NCBI GenBank assembly: GCA_913043145.1
Contig: CAJWLP010000009.1
Span: forward strand, 1 to 49,349
Source: an uncultured Bacteroidota bacterium
Lineage (GTDB): Bacteria; Bacteroidota; Bacteroidia; NS11-12g; UBA9320
DNA: 49,349 nt
Direction: 5' to 3'
The notes below the pieces were generated by a model. It was not told the origin of the DNA and ran no database searches. It saw nothing but the letters and a program-made list of their open reading frames with translations. Made by a program: the position numbers and the translations under genes. Positions 1 to 8,182 of this stretch are shown in pieces (within the stretch, counting starts at the first letter, position 1; each line of letters begins with the position of its first letter).

Positions 1-1573
1 GATGACGTGGAATTAACTCTCTCAGTTTTTCACAAATCTTCTTTCCAAATTCGTATGCTTTATCACGATGTATAACTGCTGAAAGTGCATCTACCACCTT
101 GGCATTCAGTAGGATATCCAATTTTACAAGTACACTCTGTCTGTACCCTATCGGATGATAATCAAAACTTGCATATCCTCTACTTACACTCTTAAGTTTG
201 TCATAAAAATCAAAAACTACCTCAGCCATTGGCATTTCAAAAGTCAATTCAACTCGATTTGATGTTAAATAAACTTGATTTTTCAAAATACCTCGCTTGT
301 CGATACATAGAGACATTATCGATCCTACATAATCAGCTGATGTTATTACTTGAGCATTGATATATGGTTCTTCAACCCGATCCAAATAATTAGGTTCTGG
401 TAAATCAGTTGGATTATTGACAATAACTATCTTATCAGGATCTTTTTTAAGATACGCATGATAACTCACGTTGGGAACAGTTGTAATGACTGTCATTCCG
501 AACTCTCGCTCCAAACGTTCTTGAATAATTTCCATGTGAAGCATTCCTAAAAAACCACATCGAAAACCAAACCCTAATGCGGCAGAACTTTCAGGTTCGA
601 ATACTAAACTCGCATCATTTAACTGAAGCTTACTCATGGAATCTCTTAACTCTTCAAAGTCTTCAGTATCTACAGGGTAGATTCCTGCAAAAACCATTGG
701 TTTAACATCTTCAAATCCTTGAATTGCCTCTGGAGTTTGATCTTTGAGGAGCGTTATGGTATCACCCACTTTAACTTCTTTGGCTTCCTTAATTCCAGAA
801 ATGATGTAACCAACATCTCCTGTTTTAACTACTTCTTTGGGTTCTTGTTCCAGTCGCAGTACACCAATTTCATCAGCGAAATAACTTTTTTGGGTATTAA
901 TAAATTGAATATTGTCTCCTTTGTTCAATTCTCCATCAACTATTCTGAAATATGCAATAATTCCTCTAAATGGATTAAATACCGAATCGAATATAAGTGC
1001 TTTTAATGGAGCATTTGAGTTCCCTTGAGGCGGGGGAATTTTATGAATTATTGCGGATAGTATATCTTGAACACCCATTCCTGTTTTACCACTTGCAGCA
1101 ATAATATCCTCTCTATCACACAAAATAAGCTCTTCAATCTGATCCTTAACTTCTTCAGGCATCGCACCTGGTAGATCCATCTTATTTAGAATTGGGATAA
1201 TTTCAAGTTCGTGCTCCAATGCCAGATAAAGATTGGATATGGTTTGAGCTTGAATTCCCTGGGCTGCATCAACAATGAGTAAAGCTCCCTCACAGGCAGC
1301 AATACTTCGGCTCACTTCGTAGCTAAAATCCACATGCCCTGGAGTATCAATTAAATTCAATACATACTTTTCTCCTTCATGGGTATAATCCATTTGAATG
1401 GCATGCGATTTAATGGTGATGCCACGCTCACGCTCAATATCCATGTCATCCAGGGTTTGCTCTTTCATATCACGATCACTTACTGTACCTGTTGTTTGAA
1501 GTAATCGATCAGCGAGGGTACTTTTACCATGGTCGATATGTGCTATTATGCAAAAATTTCGGATATGCTCCAT
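1..1573 (-). CDS. lepA: Elongation factor 4 (LepA), 3' end cut by window edge
   Basis: This is a ribosome-associated translational GTPase that back-translocates or remodels stalled ribosomes. The reading frame is open from the ATG at 1573 to the left edge, giving about 524 codons of a family that is usually near 600, so roughly the last 75 residues lie outside. Visible motifs are the P-loop AHIDHGKST near the N-terminus, the switch I region with RERGITIKS, the G3 motif DTPGHVDF followed by SYEVSRS, and the G4 motif NKMDLP. The elongation factor 4-specific part with [11 protein letters not shown] follows. These make the assignment secure. The start is preceded by an A-rich stretch and a near-consensus -7 box (1583-1590), with no Shine-Dalgarno sequence. 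Confidence 0.97.
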   Translation of the reverse strand, partial: MEHIRNFCIIAHIDHGKSTLADRLLQTTGTVSDRDMKEQTLDDMDIERERGITIKSHAIQMDYTHEGEKYVLNLIDTPGHVDFSYEVSRSIAACEGALLIVDAAQGIQAQTISNLYLALEHELEIIPILNKMDLPGAMPEEVKDQIEELILCDREDIIAASGKTGMGVQDILSAIIHKIPPPQGNSNAPLKALIFDSVFNPFRGIIAYFRIVDGELNKGDNIQFINTQKSYFADEIGVLRLEQEPKEVVKTGDVGYIISGIKEAKEVKVGDTITLLKDQTPEAIQGFEDVKPMVFAGIYPVDTEDFEELRDSMSKLQLNDASLVFEPESSAALGFGFRCGFLGMLHMEIIQERLEREFGMTVITTVPNVSYHAYLKKDPDKIVIVNNPTDLPEPNYLDRVEEPYINAQVITSADYVGSIMSLCIDKRGILKNQVYLTSNRVELTFEMPMAEVVFDFYDKLKSVSRGYASFDYHPIGYRQSVLVKLDILLNAKVVDALSAVIHRDKAYEFGKKICEKLRELIPRH

Positions 1574-1582
1574 TTAGGGTTG

Positions 1583-1590
1583 CGAAAATA
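1583..1590 (-). promoter_or_regulatory. Candidate -7 promoter box for lepA (TATTTTCG)
   Basis: On the minus strand this reads TATTTTCG, one mismatch from the Bacteroidota -7 consensus TAnnTTTG. It ends 9 nt before the lepA ATG, so transcription would start almost at the start codon. I see no TTG at the usual -33 distance. It is listed mainly because the same short spacing recurs elsewhere in the window. Confidence 0.35.
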
Positions 1591-1764
1591 AGATTATTTA
1601 ATACTTGTTAACTCAGAAAATAGTAATTAAATAACATTCAAAACACAACATTGTTTAAAGCATCTTACCTATTGATTTTATGGTTCTACTTATGCCATAT
1701 TAAACGCAATAATTCGTTATTTTTTAATTCAATATTTATTAAGCATGTATTATGATATAAATCT

Positions 1765-1772
1765 TATCTTTG
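1765..1772 (+). promoter_or_regulatory. -7 promoter box for hppA (TATCTTTG)
   Basis: This is an exact match to the Bacteroidota -7 consensus TAnnTTTG. It lies 43 nt upstream of the hppA ATG and is followed by an A-rich leader typical of Bacteroidota genes without a Shine-Dalgarno sequence. No clear -33 TTG is seen. The rest of the 1574-1815 intergenic stretch shows only AT-rich sequence. Confidence 0.55.
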
Positions 1773-1815
1773 CGGGCTTTAATAAAATTGCAAAAACAAA
1801 TAGAAAAATAATCTT

Positions 1816-4107
1816 ATGGGATCAATGATGATTTACATGCCAATAGCAATGGCAATTCTAGGACTTCTTTACATGACTTACAAAAAACAGTGGGTTATGA
1901 AACAAGATGCAGGTGACGGAAAAATGAAAGAAATTGCAGACCACATTTATGAAGGTGCGTTAGCATTTCTTAAGGCAGAATATAGACTTCTTGCTTATTT
2001 CGTGGTGGGAGCAAGTATTATTCTTGCTGGTATTGCGTTTTTCGTTCCAACAACTGATTATCTAATCATTCCTGCATTTATTATAGGTGCTGTTTTCTCT
2101 GCACTTGCTGGTAATATGGGAATGAAAATTGCAACTAAAACTAATGTACGTACAACTCAAGCTGCTAAGACTAGCTTACCTAATGCTCTGAATATTTCTT
2201 TCGGAGGTGGAACGGTTATGGGTCTTGGTGTTGCAGGACTTGCTGTATTAGGCTTAACCTTATTATTTATACTATTCTTTAACGTATTCATGGGAGGTGT
2301 CTGGACATCCACTGCAGATATGACGGTAGTACTTGAAACACTTGCTGGCTTTTCTCTAGGAGCTGAATCTATTGCACTTTTTGCTCGTGTAGGTGGAGGT
2401 ATTTATACAAAAGCTGCTGATGTTGGTGCGGACTTGGTAGGTAAGGTAGAAGCTGGCATCCCTGAGGACGATCCTCGTAACCCAGCAACTATTGCTGATA
2501 ATGTGGGAGACAACGTAGGTGACGTGGCTGGAATGGGTGCTGATTTATTCGGTTCTTACGTTGCCACTGTACTTGCAGCCATGGTACTCGGAAATTACGT
2601 CATCAGTGACATGGGCGGATCTGTTTCAGATATTTTTGGCGGAATTGGACCTGTTTTACTTCCTATCGCTATTGCAGGAGCAGGTATTATTATTTCAATT
2701 ATTGGAACTTTCCTTGTAAAAATATCGAGTAACGATGCAAAAGAAGCCGATGTGCAAAAAGCATTGAATATTGGTAACTGGACTTCTATATTTCTAGTAC
2801 TGATTGCTTGTTATGGATTAGTAGTATGGATGCTTCCCGATACAATGCAAATGAATTTCTTTGGCGAAGGACTTAAATCAATAAGCTCTAGTAGAGTTTT
2901 CTTTGCAACTGTAGTTGGTTTGATTGTAGGAGCAGCTATTTCTTCATTCACAGAATATTACACAGGTCTTGGTAAAAGACCAATCTTAAAAATAGTACAA
3001 CAATCAAGCACTGGTGCTGGAACAAATATTATTGCTGGTCTGGCAACAGGTATGATATCTACTTTTTCATCAGTATTATTATTTGCTGGTGCTATTTGGG
3101 CATCATATGCATTTGCAGGATTTTATGGTGTTGCACTTGCAGCATCTGCCATGATGGCTACTACTGCTATGCAGTTAGCTATTGATGCTTTCGGACCAAT
3201 TGCTGATAATGCTGGTGGTATTGCTGAGATGAGCGAACAAGAACCTATTGTTCGAGAAAGAACAGACATATTAGATTCTGTCGGAAATACAACTGCTGCT
3301 ACTGGAAAAGGATTTGCTATTGCCTCTGCTGCACTGACTTCATTGGCATTATTTGCTGCTTATGTAACTTTCACAGGTATAGATGGTATTAATATCTTTA
3401 AAGCTCCTGTGTTGGCAATGCTTTTTGTGGGTGCGATGATTCCTGTTGTATTCTCTGCTCTTGCTATGAATGCTGTTGGTAAAGCTGCCATGGAAATGGT
3501 AGAAGAAGTTAGACGTCAATTTAGAGATATTGCTGGCATCATGGAAGGTACTGGTAAACCAGACTATGGTAAATGTGTTGATATTTCAACCAAAGCATCA
3601 CTTAAAGAAATGATGTTACCCGGTATATTGACCATTGGGTTTCCAATTGCTGTAGTGGTTATCGGTAAACTTGTTTATCCCGAAAACAATCAACTCGTTG
3701 CAGAAATGCTTGGAGGATACATGGCTGGAGTTACTGTTAGTGGTGTACTTTGGGCTATTTTTCAAAATAATGCTGGTGGTGCATGGGATAATGCTAAAAA
3801 ATCATTTGAAGCAGGTGTTGAAATTAATGGAGAGATGACTTATAAAGGTTCTGATGCACACAAAGCTGCCGTTACTGGTGATACTGTGGGTGATCCTTTT
3901 AAAGATACTTCTGGACCATCAATGAATATCTTGATTAAACTTACATGCTTAATTGGTCTAATTATTGCTCCAATTCTTGGGGGACACTTATCAGAGGCTT
4001 CCCATGAAGGTGCTACTGAAGAAACTTCAATTCAATCTGAAAAAAAATCATCTTGCTGCAGTAAAAAAAATAAAACAGTAGCATACCAGGATGCTACCAT
4101 AAAATAA
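1816..4107 (+). CDS. hppA: K+-dependent membrane-bound pyrophosphatase (ion-pumping)
   Basis: This polytopic inner-membrane enzyme hydrolyses cytosolic PPi and uses the energy to pump H+ (or Na+) out. The PPi/Mg-binding signature is intact at residues 218-236 ([19 protein letters not shown]), and the C-terminal site [15 protein letters not shown] is present. Residues 490-495 read GNTTAA; the alanine at 494, where K+-independent enzymes have lysine, marks the K+-dependent branch. Helix 6 reads [14 protein letters not shown] (241-254), with no glutamate at either usual ion-gate position. Helix 5 reads [18 protein letters not shown], with Glu184 where most homologues have serine. From memory this relocation marks the Flavobacterium-type H+-pumping subfamily, so H+ transport is my inference. 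The C-terminus carries a short hydrophilic Cys/Lys-rich tail (SSCCSKK). Length (763 aa) is normal to slightly long. Confidence 0.96.
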   Translation: MGSMMIYMPIAMAILGLLYMTYKKQWVMKQDAGDGKMKEIADHIYEGALAFLKAEYRLLAYFVVGASIILAGIAFFVPTTDYLIIPAFIIGAVFSALAGNMGMKIATKTNVRTTQAAKTSLPNALNISFGGGTVMGLGVAGLAVLGLTLLFILFFNVFMGGVWTSTADMTVVLETLAGFSLGAESIALFARVGGGIYTKAADVGADLVGKVEAGIPEDDPRNPATIADNVGDNVGDVAGMGADLFGSYVATVLAAMVLGNYVISDMGGSVSDIFGGIGPVLLPIAIAGAGIIISIIGTFLVKISSNDAKEADVQKALNIGNWTSIFLVLIACYGLVVWMLPDTMQMNFFGEGLKSISSSRVFFATVVGLIVGAAISSFTEYYTGLGKRPILKIVQQSSTGAGTNIIAGLATGMISTFSSVLLFAGAIWASYAFAGFYGVALAASAMMATTAMQLAIDAFGPIADNAGGIAEMSEQEPIVRERTDILDSVGNTTAATGKGFAIASAALTSLALFAAYVTFTGIDGINIFKAPVLAMLFVGAMIPVVFSALAMNAVGKAAMEMVEEVRRQFRDIAGIMEGTGKPDYGKCVDISTKASLKEMMLPGILTIGFPIAVVVIGKLVYPENNQLVAEMLGGYMAGVTVSGVLWAIFQNNAGGAWDNAKKSFEAGVEINGEMTYKGSDAHKAAVTGDTVGDPFKDTSGPSMNILIKLTCLIGLIIAPILGGHLSEASHEGATEETSIQSEKKSSCCSKKNKTVAYQDATIK

Positions 4108-4113
4108 AATGAG

Positions 4114-4185
4114 ACACAGGCTAAACGCTAATCCGTTAATCATGGATTCATTTAAATCCGCACTAACTAAAAGTTTAGCCTGTGT
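4114..4185. repeat. 13-bp perfect inverted repeat around the start of the first L,D-transpeptidase
   Basis: ACACAGGCTAAAC at 4114-4126 is the exact reverse complement of GTTTAGCCTGTGT at 4173-4185, separated by 46 nt. The preferred start codon of the downstream gene (ATG 4142) lies in the loop, and the right arm sits in its signal-peptide codons. There is no T-tract behind it, so it does not look like an intrinsic terminator. It could form an mRNA stem that controls translation or RNA processing between hppA and the next gene. Confidence 0.7.
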
Positions 4186-4936
4186 TCTAATTCTTACTTC
4201 GTCTACTGCTTTTAAGGTCAAAACAGCTCCTTCATTCGGTGATGGCCTAAAAGATAAAGATGGTAAAAAGTTAATCACGATTAAATCTGAAGAATTTAAG
4301 TCATTCACACGACGTATTCATCAAAATATCTCATACGAATCAGGTCAAGATACAATCCCTTATAAAACATTCTCTATGGCGTTGAGGGGTTATATGCACC
4401 TGAAACATACACAGGAATTATCAGACACTCAATTTCTAACAATTATAGATTTTTCCAAGTACTGCAACAATAAACGTTTATGGGTATTGGACTTGTCTCA
4501 CCAGACTGTAAAGTTCAATGAATGGGTTGCTCATGGCAAAAGAAGCGGCAACGATTATGCTACTTCATTCAGTAATCAATACAGCAGTAAAAAAAGTTCG
4601 CTAGGATTTTACATTACAGGTGGACCGTATCATGGAAGAAATAACCTATCGCTCAAATTACATGGTTTGGAAAAAAACTACAATACCAATGCATTCTCAC
4701 GTGGAATTGTGATTCATGGTGCTAATTATATTTCAAAAAACATTGTTAGTCGCAATGAAAGAATTGGAAGAAGTTTTGGATGTCCTGCTGTATCAATAGC
4801 ATCCAACAAAAAAATAATCGACACTATTAAAGGAGGTAGCTGTCTTTTCATTTACCATCCTACCTCCTATTATATCAATAATTCTAAGATTCTAAATACT
4901 GAAATTTACCTTACTGTTGAAGACTTGGTAATTTAA
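4142..4936 (+). CDS. Murein L,D-transpeptidase, YkuD_2-like family, exported
   Basis: This is a predicted cell-wall enzyme of the L,D-transpeptidase catalytic-domain type (YkuD_2-like), acting on peptidoglycan in the periplasm. From ATG 4142 the 264-residue protein starts with a basic then hydrophobic segment (LACVLILTSSTAF), which looks like a signal peptide. An ATG at 4109 in frame would add 11 polar residues before it, so I prefer 4142. The catalytic region has VIHGANY (His192) and GRSFGCPAV (Cys214), the His/Cys pair expected for the family, and a strand with RLWVLDLSHQTV that often opens this domain. The gene follows hppA with a gap of only 34 nt (1 nt from the upstream ATG), so co-transcription is likely. 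Its exact reaction (3-3 cross-link, lipoprotein attachment or carboxypeptidase) cannot be told from sequence. Confidence 0.85.
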   Translation: MDSFKSALTKSLACVLILTSSTAFKVKTAPSFGDGLKDKDGKKLITIKSEEFKSFTRRIHQNISYESGQDTIPYKTFSMALRGYMHLKHTQELSDTQFLTIIDFSKYCNNKRLWVLDLSHQTVKFNEWVAHGKRSGNDYATSFSNQYSSKKSSLGFYITGGPYHGRNNLSLKLHGLEKNYNTNAFSRGIVIHGANYISKNIVSRNERIGRSFGCPAVSIASNKKIIDTIKGGSCLFIYHPTSYYINNSKILNTEIYLTVEDLVI

Positions 4937-4942
4937 TTCTTA

Positions 4943-4950
4943 TAACTTTG
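4943..4950 (+). promoter_or_regulatory. -7 promoter box (TAACTTTG) 8 nt before the second L,D-transpeptidase
   Basis: This is an exact TAnnTTTG match in the 22-nt gap between the two L,D-transpeptidase genes. It ends 8 nt before ATG 4959, so the predicted transcript begins at or within a few nucleotides of the start codon. A TTG lies 15 nt upstream (4925-4927), a little close for a -33 element. Confidence 0.5.
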
Positions 4951-4958
4951 TTTTAAGC

Positions 4959-6782
4959 ATGAGTAAGCTTAGTCATCTTAGAACAATCTTTTTCATACTC
5001 ATTTCATTAGCTTTTTTTGGCTGTAAAAAACAACCCATTATCATTGAATCAGAGGATATCAAAATCGTTCTCACAGAGGATTCACTTGCCTACTATATCG
5101 AAAATCAATTTAATGAGTCTATTGAAATAATATGTGATGACTACCTCGTTTTTAAAGACACATTAAAGCACATTTATTCGAACAGAAATAATAAACCCTT
5201 ATGGTGTAACGCTCTAAGAGGAGATAGCTTAAGCTGGGCCTCTTTAGAAAATACCTTTCGATATAGCCAAAAGCATGGTATGGACACTCACTACTATTTC
5301 TTACCAATAGTAGATTATTATCGCAAACAAATTGACTCATTGAAATCTAGTAAGAAAGCATACCAGATATTGGCATCTTGTGAGTTGATTATTTCCAACT
5401 CCTTCATCCGAATGTATGAAGATATCGCAAATGGTCGCACCAGACCTAAAAATGTTTTTGGCAAATCATATCTCCTACCCCTTAATAATATTAAAGAACT
5501 TGATTACCAATCATTTCTTATAGAGAGAGACAAGATATCTGTGCTTAACCATTTGCATAAGGAAGATACCACCTATCAAGAGCTTTTAAAAATTCTTCAA
5601 ATTGAACAAGATAAAATCAAAAAATTAAGAACGACTAAAATTGATTTTTCTGCTTATCCAAAAATTGAACGTGGAGATAGTTTGTCTATAATTTCTGATA
5701 TTATTAGCAAGCTCAAAGAAAAAAATCTCCCAGACACCACAATTCACCAACTTAAAGACACGCAAGTTTACACAAGAAAACTTGAGCGATACATTCGACA
5801 AATTCAAGAAAAATATAGCTTAACACCTGATGGTATTATGGGGTACAAGACCTATCAAGTTATCAATGCTACTCCCACAGACTTCATCCAACAAATACGA
5901 GCAAACTTAGAACGACAACGGTGGTTTAATATGCCAAACAAACGTCCATTTGTTTACATTAATCTACCTGAATACATCATTGATCTAAACTGGAAAGATA
6001 GCACCCGATCATTCAAAGTCTGTATTGGCAAAAACCTTCCTGACAACTACGAAATACTGGTTCAGAACTATACCGATAGCGGTAAAGTTCATAAAATTCC
6101 AAAAAACATGGAAACTCCACAAATTGCCAGTGAGATTACATATTTGGTAATCAACCCTACATGGACGATTCCATATAGTATTATTCGAAACGAAATGTGG
6201 TGGAAGTTGATTAGAGACCCCGAACATTTAAGTAGAACAGGACATAAAGTTTACTTTGGTGATTCCCTCATTAATGGAGATACTATTAATTGGGCAAGAA
6301 TCAATAAAATGAAAATCCCCTATCAAATTGTTCAAGACCCAGGACCAAAAAATGCATTAGGAACGGTCAAGTTTATGTTTAATAACCCGTTCAGTATTTA
6401 CCTGCATGACACCCCAAATAAACGAGCCTTTAAACTTACTCAACGTGCTGTGAGTCATGGTTGTGTTAGGCTAGAGGATCCCATACTATTTGGAGAATTC
6501 ATGATGCAAAATAGCAAGGAATATAATCCTGATGATTTTAGAATCATGATGGGATTGCCACCCATGGACGAAAAACGCTTAGAGGACTATGATCCAGAAG
6601 ATACTACTGCACTTATTCAACCCCTTGAGGAAACCACACTTCTCAGACTAAATAAGTCTATGCCATTGTATTTTGATTATCGGACCGTCTATTTTGACCG
6701 AGATTGGAATGCGCACCAATGCTATGACATCTACGATGAAAATAAGCTCATTCTGAGAGCAATGAAACGATTGGATTTTTAG
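4959..6782 (+). CDS. L,D-transpeptidase, YcbB/LdtD-like, predicted lipoprotein
   Basis: This is a large periplasmic L,D-transpeptidase of the YcbB type, which forms 3-3 cross-links between peptidoglycan stems. The N-terminus (hydrophobic segment ending AFFGC, Cys22) looks like a relaxed lipoprotein signal. A scaffold domain covers roughly residues 60-270. A peptidoglycan-binding-like helical segment follows (LTPDGIMGYKTYQVINA). The YkuD catalytic domain covers about 310-510, with SIYLHDTPNKRAF and VSHGCVRLEDP (His500, Cys502). Length (607 aa) fits YcbB-like enzymes. It lies directly after another, unrelated-looking L,D-transpeptidase, so the two probably have different jobs. A TAnnTTTG box 8 nt before the ATG suggests its own promoter. 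Confidence 0.93.
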   Translation: MSKLSHLRTIFFILISLAFFGCKKQPIIIESEDIKIVLTEDSLAYYIENQFNESIEIICDDYLVFKDTLKHIYSNRNNKPLWCNALRGDSLSWASLENTFRYSQKHGMDTHYYFLPIVDYYRKQIDSLKSSKKAYQILASCELIISNSFIRMYEDIANGRTRPKNVFGKSYLLPLNNIKELDYQSFLIERDKISVLNHLHKEDTTYQELLKILQIEQDKIKKLRTTKIDFSAYPKIERGDSLSIISDIISKLKEKNLPDTTIHQLKDTQVYTRKLERYIRQIQEKYSLTPDGIMGYKTYQVINATPTDFIQQIRANLERQRWFNMPNKRPFVYINLPEYIIDLNWKDSTRSFKVCIGKNLPDNYEILVQNYTDSGKVHKIPKNMETPQIASEITYLVINPTWTIPYSIIRNEMWWKLIRDPEHLSRTGHKVYFGDSLINGDTINWARINKMKIPYQIVQDPGPKNALGTVKFMFNNPFSIYLHDTPNKRAFKLTQRAVSHGCVRLEDPILFGEFMMQNSKEYNPDDFRIMMGLPPMDEKRLEDYDPEDTTALIQPLEETTLLRLNKSMPLYFDYRTVYFDRDWNAHQCYDIYDENKLILRAMKRLDF

Positions 6783-6878
6783 TGAAGTACTATCACTGAT
6801 CAACCCAAAGGAAAAGTTACACAAAACTAAAAAATAGCATACTTTAAAATCACAATTTTTTTGAGCTAATCATAAGAC

Positions 6879-6886
6879 TACCTTTG
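6879..6886 (+). promoter_or_regulatory. -7 promoter box (TACCTTTG) 4 nt before the methyltransferase start
   Basis: This is an exact TAnnTTTG match with only CTTA between it and ATG 6891. A TTTG at 6860-6863 could be a -33 element, though the spacing (15 nt) is short. The predicted transcript would be leaderless. Confidence 0.55.
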
Positions 6887-6890
6887 CTTA

Positions 6891-7613
6891 ATGAGTGAAT
6901 GGTTTAAGACTTGGTTTGATAGTGAATATTATCACTTGCTTTATAAAGATCGGGATCAGACCGAAGCAGAGAACTTTGTCAAAAAAATATACCAATACCT
7001 CAGCCCCTCATCCAATCAGACCATGCTTGATTTAGCATGTGGCAAAGGTCGACACAGCATCCAACTTAATAAAATGGGTGCATTCGTAGAAGGTTGTGAC
7101 TATTCAAAAAACAGCATCCGACATGCAAAGCAATTTGAAAATGATCGCCTACATTTCTACACCCACGACATGAGAAATGAATTACCAAAATTATATGATT
7201 ACATCTTCAACCTTTTCACTAGTTTTGGATATTTTGAAACACTAGAGGAACATCAAACAACACTTCGAAATATCTACAATGGACTAAGGGAAGAAGGCCT
7301 TTTCATTTTTGATTTTATGAATACCAAATACGTGCTCAATCATTTAGTTGCTGAAGAAACCATCCAAAAAGAATCGATCTATTTTCATATCAAACGTGAA
7401 CTTATTGATGGTGTAATTACAAAAAATATTTCTTTCAAGGCAAATGGGAATCTTCATCAATACCGTGAAGAAGTAAGAGCTCTTCATCCAGATGAATTGA
7501 TTAAAATGATGGAAAACTGTGGTTTTTCTGTTCAAGAAAAATTTGGGAATTATCAATTGGCTCCCTTTGATTTGCATACATCTAACAGATTTATCTTAGT
7601 ACTTAGTAAATGA
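6891..7613 (+). CDS. Class I SAM-dependent methyltransferase
   Basis: This is a Rossmann-fold methyltransferase of unknown substrate. Motif I is MLDLACGKGRHSIQL near residue 45, followed by the acidic end of the second strand (GCDYS). The post-motif region contains YIFNLFTSFGYFETLEEHQ, which resembles the small methyltransferase families annotated only as class I SAM-dependent methyltransferases in Bacteroidota. Length is 240 aa. Its stop overlaps the ATG of the next gene (ATGA, 7610-7613), so translational coupling to the PAP2 phosphatase is likely. Nothing here shows what it methylates. Confidence 0.85.
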   Translation: MSEWFKTWFDSEYYHLLYKDRDQTEAENFVKKIYQYLSPSSNQTMLDLACGKGRHSIQLNKMGAFVEGCDYSKNSIRHAKQFENDRLHFYTHDMRNELPKLYDYIFNLFTSFGYFETLEEHQTTLRNIYNGLREEGLFIFDFMNTKYVLNHLVAEETIQKESIYFHIKRELIDGVITKNISFKANGNLHQYREEVRALHPDELIKMMENCGFSVQEKFGNYQLAPFDLHTSNRFILVLSK

Positions 7614-8179
7614 TTGAATCTCTTGTAGATATCGACCAACGTTTGTTTATAACCATTCACCATGACCTTGCAAACACATTGTTTGATGGGTTAATGCCTA
7701 TTATTCGAAATGCAAAAACATGGATACCACTATACATCGTTTTTATCTATTTTATTTTCAAAAAGTACAAAACACAAGGATTTTACATTTTACTATCAGC
7801 TATTTTCGTTGTTGCCCTAACTGATCAGTTTTCTGCTGGATTCATGAAGCCCTACTTTGAACGCCTTCGCCCTTGTCACGAACCATCGATCAGTCAATAT
7901 ATCAGAAGTTTAATTGACTGTGGTGGTCAATATGGCTTTATTTCATCTCATGCTACTAACCACTTTGGATTGGCTGTTATTTTGAGTTGGTTTTTCAAAA
8001 AGTCATTCAACTATAGTTATTCAGCTTGCATATTTTACATCTGGGCAGGACTCATATCATTTGCTCAAATATATGTTGGGAAACACTATCCTGGAGATGT
8101 TATTGTTGGTGCAATTTCAGGAATATTCATCGGTTGGGTTATCCTAAATGGACTCCAAAAAATTATGAAATCAAACTAA
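7610..8179 (+). CDS. PAP2-family membrane phosphatase
   Basis: This is an integral-membrane acid phosphatase of the PAP2 superfamily. The three family motifs are visible: KPYFERLRP, then SSHATNHF in place of the common PSGH, and VGKHYPGDVIVG with the last His and Asp. Several hydrophobic helices surround them; total length is 189 aa. Members commonly dephosphorylate undecaprenyl diphosphate (lipid-carrier recycling) or lipid A; the nearby wall enzymes favour the former, but that is inference. It overlaps the methyltransferase by 4 nt and is followed after 3 nt by the helicase gene, so the three form an operon. Confidence 0.9.
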   Translation: MIESLVDIDQRLFITIHHDLANTLFDGLMPIIRNAKTWIPLYIVFIYFIFKKYKTQGFYILLSAIFVVALTDQFSAGFMKPYFERLRPCHEPSISQYIRSLIDCGGQYGFISSHATNHFGLAVILSWFFKKSFNYSYSACIFYIWAGLISFAQIYVGKHYPGDVIVGAISGIFIGWVILNGLQKIMKSN

Positions 8180-8182
8180 ATT

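Noticed and set aside
719-1006. Plus-strand ORF of 95 codons
   Set aside because: It lies entirely antisense to the well-conserved lepA coding sequence and shows no recognisable domain.
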